Below are positions 6,658 through 10,126 of a stretch of 10,126 nt of DNA, piece after piece; position 1 is the stretch's first letter, and each line of letters starts with the position of its first letter. The DNA comes from SURF-24 sp964537965 (GTDB taxonomy: Bacteria > Bacteroidota > Ignavibacteria > Ignavibacteriales > SURF-24): the NCBI GenBank assembly GCA_964537965.1, contig CAZIDB010000178.1, forward strand, positions 1 through 10,126. The letters are read 5' to 3'. A program made the position numbers and the translations under genes. The notes below the pieces were generated by a model. The model was not told the DNA's origin, ran no database searches, and saw only the letters and a program-made list of their open reading frames with translations.

Positions 6658-8526
6658 ATGAATAGGTGTTTACTTGCTGTTTCTCTTTTTGTTATTGCTT
6701 CAAAATTATTTAGCCAGCCATTACTTATTAAAGACATAATAGATCCACAGTCCAAGTATTATGCTATACTTGATACTACTGGCATTGCCAAAGTTGATTC
6801 TATTCTTTCTGAATTAAAAAAATCAAGCACTGTAAAAGAAGTCCTGTTGGCAGGGAAAGAAGATTTCAATAATATTTCTATGAAAGAAAAACTGAGCAAT
6901 CAGAATATAATTCTTGCCGGCTTGTTTATTAAAGATAATATTATCTGGAAGGTTTTGAATAAAGGCGCCTACCTGGTAACAAGGGAAAGATTTGGATCTA
7001 TTCCACCAAATGCAGGATTGAAATGTGTCGGAGAAAATCCTGCCGGTAACGGGTTTGCCGTTGTTTATACATCAAATACTCTCTTGGGGTTAAAAGAAAT
7101 TTTATCGTTCAAAGAAAACGAAAGTTCCTTTTATGCTGTAATGAACGGAAAAGTTGCTGAGAGTTTATTGCTTAACAGCAGTTTTAACATAGAAAGCTTT
7201 ACTACTTTTGATTTAGTGGAATCCCCGAAAATAGAACTTGCCAAAGCTATAGATGATATGAATTTCTTTTTCAACACACTTCAATCTGTTCATCCTCAAC
7301 CGTTAAAAAATATTTTGCCAAACGATTACCTTAATCTAAAAAAGAGAATTGCTGATACGCTTGTTGTACTTGATAAAAGCAATGACCTGACTATTGCGGA
7401 TTTATCTATGCTTCTTGCGGAAGCCGCAGAGAAAATTAAGGATGGACACACAAGCCTTTTGCCGCAAGTAAAAAATCCTAAACTTGCAAAGATGCCACCG
7501 TTTAGAATGAAGTATGATAATGGCAAAATATTAATAGCGAAGGCAATTAATGAAGCATCTGCTTATTCCGGCAGTGAGGTATTAAAAATAAACAATAAAG
7601 TATTGGAGGAATTTTTTGCTCCCGTATTCAATATGATTTCCGGAGAGAAAAATATTTTCAAATGGTCGCGGTTTATTAGCTCGCAGGATAAATATCTTGC
7701 CGCAAAAAATATTTTTAACACGGAAGATGCAGTTCTAACACTGAAAGATAATAACGAAAATATCATTGATGTTCATATTAAGCCGGTAGATATTGCAGCT
7801 TACGCTAAAATTCCAATAGAAAAGCAGAAAGTGTTAAGTAATAATTTTGAATTTTTGAATGATGGAAAGACAGCATTATTCCATTACAATTCATTCGTTT
7901 TATCTGATAAAGAGAAAGCCCTTGTTGATTCTCTTTTTAAAATGATGAACGTAAACAAAACGAAAAACTTAATAATAGACCTGCGTGATAACGGCGGCGG
8001 TAATTCGGGTATTGGAGATTATATAATAAGCTATCTTACTTCAAAACCATATTGTATGTTTGGAAAAATTGAAGTTAAGCTCTCCAAAGAAATATTAGCA
8101 GCAGGCGCCGATAAAGAATATGCGGGACTTGAAGGTTTAACAATTACACATAATTCTGAATTGACTAAACCTGAAGAAAGAGAACATAAATTTGCCGGGA
8201 AGACAATTGTATTAACAAGCAATAATACATTTTCATCTGCGGCAGATTTTGCTGCAGTAATAAAAGATTTTTTTATTGGAACAATTATAGGCTCTGAAAC
8301 CGGCGGAATGAGACAATGCTTTGGGGATGTATTTAGCTTTGAAACACCTAACAGTAAAATTTCTTTCGGCGTTTCCTACAAGGTTTTTTACGCGCCGGTC
8401 CCAAAACCAGGCGATGAATATCATGGGACTATTCCGGATATAGAAATAAATGATGAGTTGCTGAAGGATTATACAAATTCTCAGGATCCAATCCTTGACT
8501 TTACGTTGGATTACCTGGAGAAATAA
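6658..8526 (+). CDS. Secreted S41-family (C-terminal-processing-like) serine peptidase
   Basis: The 622-residue protein starts with a signal peptide (residues 1-19, MNRC then a hydrophobic core, cleavage near FSQ/PLL). Residues about 25-190 are an N-terminal domain I cannot assign. From about 192 the S41 architecture follows: a helical segment with KDGHTSLL (261-268), a PDZ-like region (about 280-375), then the catalytic core. The core has NLIIDLRDNGGGNSG (437-451), nucleophile Ser527 in NNTFSSAADFA, and GSETGG (545-550) followed by a beta-sheet end with GTIPDIEI. Family members cleave exported proteins or peptides in the periplasm. The substrate is unknown; the DGHT motif is commoner in tricorn-core-like S41 enzymes than in classic Prc/CtpA proteases. 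AAGG lies 3 nt before the ATG. The gene stands alone, with spacers on both sides. Confidence 0.92.
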   Translation: MNRCLLAVSLFVIASKLFSQPLLIKDIIDPQSKYYAILDTTGIAKVDSILSELKKSSTVKEVLLAGKEDFNNISMKEKLSNQNIILAGLFIKDNIIWKVLNKGAYLVTRERFGSIPPNAGLKCVGENPAGNGFAVVYTSNTLLGLKEILSFKENESSFYAVMNGKVAESLLLNSSFNIESFTTFDLVESPKIELAKAIDDMNFFFNTLQSVHPQPLKNILPNDYLNLKKRIADTLVVLDKSNDLTIADLSMLLAEAAEKIKDGHTSLLPQVKNPKLAKMPPFRMKYDNGKILIAKAINEASAYSGSEVLKINNKVLEEFFAPVFNMISGEKNIFKWSRFISSQDKYLAAKNIFNTEDAVLTLKDNNENIIDVHIKPVDIAAYAKIPIEKQKVLSNNFEFLNDGKTALFHYNSFVLSDKEKALVDSLFKMMNVNKTKNLIIDLRDNGGGNSGIGDYIISYLTSKPYCMFGKIEVKLSKEILAAGADKEYAGLEGLTITHNSELTKPEEREHKFAGKTIVLTSNNTFSSAADFAAVIKDFFIGTIIGSETGGMRQCFGDVFSFETPNSKISFGVSYKVFYAPVPKPGDEYHGTIPDIEINDELLKDYTNSQDPILDFTLDYLEK

Positions 8527-8911
8527 AATTTTACTGAAAATGATTTGATGGAATTATTTTAAACCATTAAAACCGTTGTGAATTTTGTAATATAACCTTA
8601 TACAATCCTCATAATAAAACTGCTCCACCTTTAAGCAGCCAGATAGCGGACAAATATTTTATAGGTTAATTGTTGTTTTATATTTGTTTTTACTAAATTA
8701 GCGCCAGGTTAAACATAGGGGACTTTAAAATTATTAAGGTTTCCGGCTAAAAATGTTTTTAAGGTTGAAAAGATTATAAGGTCTGTAGATATTAAATCGC
8801 ACTTCTATAAAATCAGTACAAGCTTAACTGTTACTAATGTTATAATAATTTGCATTAAATGTAATTTGAAGAAAGCGGGTAAGATTATTATTCTTTCAAT
8901 AGGAATTTAAA
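8527..8911. other. 385-bp spacer before the TPR gene pair
   Basis: No gene is visible. A 5-bp hairpin CTGCT/AGCAG (8620-8624, 8634-8638) lacks a following U-tract, so it is a poor terminator. A TAnnTTTG-type box lies at 8679-8686. The stretch 8699-8725, starting TTAGCGCCAGG, is locally more GC-rich than its surroundings and could mark a junction between resident and acquired DNA; no matching repeat was found elsewhere in the window. AGGA at 8901-8904 serves the next gene. Confidence 0.45.
8679..8686 (+). promoter_or_regulatory. Candidate -7 promoter box for the TPR gene pair
   Basis: TATATTTG is an exact TAnnTTTG match. About 20 bp upstream the sequence is TTTT rather than the TTTG of the -33 consensus. 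Transcription would start near 8693 and leave a leader of roughly 220 nt. The support is one motif in AT-rich DNA. Confidence 0.35.
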
Positions 8912-9898
8912 ATGAATGAAAATAATTTAATTACTCTAAATGAGAATAGTCAAGAAGGCATTCAAAAAAAAGCTAAAGAAAAGATTATTAGAAATGTAAT
9001 TAAATTATTGCCAATACCTAGAATCGGTGAAATCGTTGACTTGATACTTGCTTTAGATGATGCAGAAAAAGAACAAGCAATTGAAGATGCTATACAAACA
9101 CTACTATCATTTACAGATAACTTAGATCAACGAATGATATTAGTTGAAGAAGATATGGAAGTATTAAAAAAAATAGTACTTAAAAATATACTTGATATAA
9201 AAAAGCTTGAAGAAAATTATTCAAAAAAATTAAATGATTTATTAGTTAGTAAATCATTCTACAATTCATTGAAACTGAAAGAACTATTAAAGATCTTAGT
9301 AAGTGAAATAGCGCAAACATTTGAAAATACAAATGAGCTTCTCGCGGGACAAAAGCAAACAAATGACGGGATAAAATCTATTCTTGAATTACTAAAAAAA
9401 AGAAATCCAGACCTTGGATTGACAGCCAATCCACATTTAGCGCCTAGTCTGGAAATCTCTGAACAAGATAATAATACAATAACTTTGCTTGAAGATGAAT
9501 TCATTAAAAGCATTAATTTATTAGTTGATAACAATGATATTGATATTGCATTAAACAAAATTGAAGAAATCTTAACAAAAGAATTAAATCCTATCTTTAA
9601 AACAAAACTAATCTCGACCAAAGGGAATATTTATATTAGAATTGGAGATGAAAATAAAGCAAAAGAAATATATGAATGGCTAAAATTAACAGGTAGTGAA
9701 ACTGAAATTAAATATAAATTTTTTATTAGATATGCTGCCATTATTTCTGATGAAGACTTAAAGACTATTTCATTAAATAAAATGAAAGAATTAGGTGCAT
9801 CTAATAAAATATTATTAAATGTCGAAATCTTGTATCATTCCATGCGAGGAGAATTTGATAAAGTAATAGAATTAATTATAGTGGATAAAAGCTTATGA
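8912..9898 (+). CDS. Unrecognised helical protein with C-terminal TPR-like repeats
   Basis: This 328-residue protein is soluble-looking and almost entirely alpha-helical. Residues 20-65 include an amphipathic or hydrophobic segment, NVIKLLPIPRIGEIVDLILAL (28-48), followed by an acidic helix. Residues about 70-165 are coiled-coil-like (MEVLKKIVLKNILDIKKLEENYSKK near 82-106). A Pro/Asn-rich linker lies near 165-188, then TPR-like helix pairs, clearest at about 232-257 (STKGNIYIRIGDENKAKEIYEWL) and 302-322 (VEILYHSMRGEFDKVIELI). No catalytic motif is visible. The gene is more AT-rich than those to its left (sampled lines about 20-30% GC against 30-42%). Its stop overlaps the next ORF by ATGA, implying translational coupling. 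The layout, an N-terminal helical module plus repeats, resembles scaffold or sensor proteins of accessory regions, but no function can be assigned. The ATG has AGGA 7 nt upstream. Confidence 0.8.
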   Translation: MNENNLITLNENSQEGIQKKAKEKIIRNVIKLLPIPRIGEIVDLILALDDAEKEQAIEDAIQTLLSFTDNLDQRMILVEEDMEVLKKIVLKNILDIKKLEENYSKKLNDLLVSKSFYNSLKLKELLKILVSEIAQTFENTNELLAGQKQTNDGIKSILELLKKRNPDLGLTANPHLAPSLEISEQDNNTITLLEDEFIKSINLLVDNNDIDIALNKIEEILTKELNPIFKTKLISTKGNIYIRIGDENKAKEIYEWLKLTGSETEIKYKFFIRYAAIISDEDLKTISLNKMKELGASNKILLNVEILYHSMRGEFDKVIELIIVDKSL

Positions 9899-10126
9899 TA
9901 GAGATAAAAGAAGAATTAAAAGACAGTAGTGAAACTTACTACCATTTAGGTGTTGCCTATTTAGCTAAAAATGATTTTAATAAAGCTAAGAGTTCATTAG
10001 TAAAATCAAATGAAATAAAATATAACCCACACACAGAGTTTTTGATATTATTAACTGATGTAATACCCATTATGCACAGAATTGGGGCACTTTTTACATT
10101 AACAGAAACAGAAAAACAAATTCTAA
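9895..10126 (+). CDS. TPR-repeat protein, start of gene, cut by right edge
   Basis: An open frame of 77 codons runs from the ATG at 9895-9897 to the window end. Residues 14-47 make a clear TPR unit: ETYYHLGVAYLAKNDFNKA, then SSLVKS and ending near Pro45, with Leu18, Gly19, Tyr22 and Ala31 at consensus positions. A further helix pair follows (TEFLILLTDVIPIMHRIGA). The ATG overlaps the previous gene's TGA in ATGA, so the two are co-translated or coupled. Because the upstream ORF ends in the middle of a TPR-like helix pair and this one continues it in the -1 frame, the two may be one gene split by a one-base change. No function is assigned beyond a repeat scaffold for protein contacts. Confidence 0.7.
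   Translation, partial: MIEIKEELKDSSETYYHLGVAYLAKNDFNKAKSSLVKSNEIKYNPHTEFLILLTDVIPIMHRIGALFTLTETEKQIL

Noticed and set aside
7326..8424. Several minus-strand ORFs of 63-67 codons inside the S41 gene
   Set aside because: They are shadows of the well-supported plus-strand coding sequence, without ribosome sites or recognisable domains.
8620..8638. CTGCT/AGCAG hairpin as the terminator of the S41 gene
   Set aside because: The stem is only five base pairs, there is no run of T after it, and it lies about 95 bp past the stop codon.

Overview
The window looks like a chromosomal segment of a low-GC member of the Bacteroidota/Chlorobiota group, plausibly an Ignavibacteria-like lineage. The reasons are: a 286-residue primary sigma factor without region 1.1 and with the ESQSLDKY...EIGKV start typical of that group; a secreted head-GIN-domain (DUF2807-type) protein; a secreted bleomycin-hydrolase-type C1 peptidase with the TTDDHG histidine motif; and TAnnTTTG boxes of the Bacteroidota promoter type in some intergenic spacers. 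The taxonomic placement is inference from protein flavour, not from a marker-gene tree.

Left part (1-4729), ordinary and compact. A GIN-domain protein (minus, cut by the left edge) is divergent from a secreted C1 cysteine peptidase (plus). A 128-bp imperfect hairpin repeat separates the peptidase from a co-directional EamA/DMT transporter. The transporter converges on an unrecognised 230-residue soluble protein (minus). Next comes a clear intrinsic terminator and the primary sigma factor (minus), which has a TTG start behind a strong ribosome binding site.

Middle part (4730-6657), gene-poor and AT-rich. A small XRE-type regulator (minus, GTG start) sits between two non-coding stretches. The larger stretch, about 1.1 kb, holds repeated TTGAATAT boxes with a palindrome, and then a heavily decayed gene whose C-terminal end still reads like an ImmA/IrrE (HigA-type fusion) protein. 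This stretch looks like an old accessory or toxin-antitoxin locus that is eroding.

Right part (6658-10126). A secreted S41-family serine peptidase with an extra N-terminal domain is followed by a 385-bp spacer. After that comes a visibly more AT-rich unit of two tightly coupled helical/TPR-type ORFs joined by an ATGA overlap; the second runs off the right edge. This pair is the part most likely to belong to an accessory island. No function could be recognised, and the pair could instead be one TPR gene split by a one-base frameshift.

No rRNA, tRNA, CRISPR array, transposase or integrase was seen.
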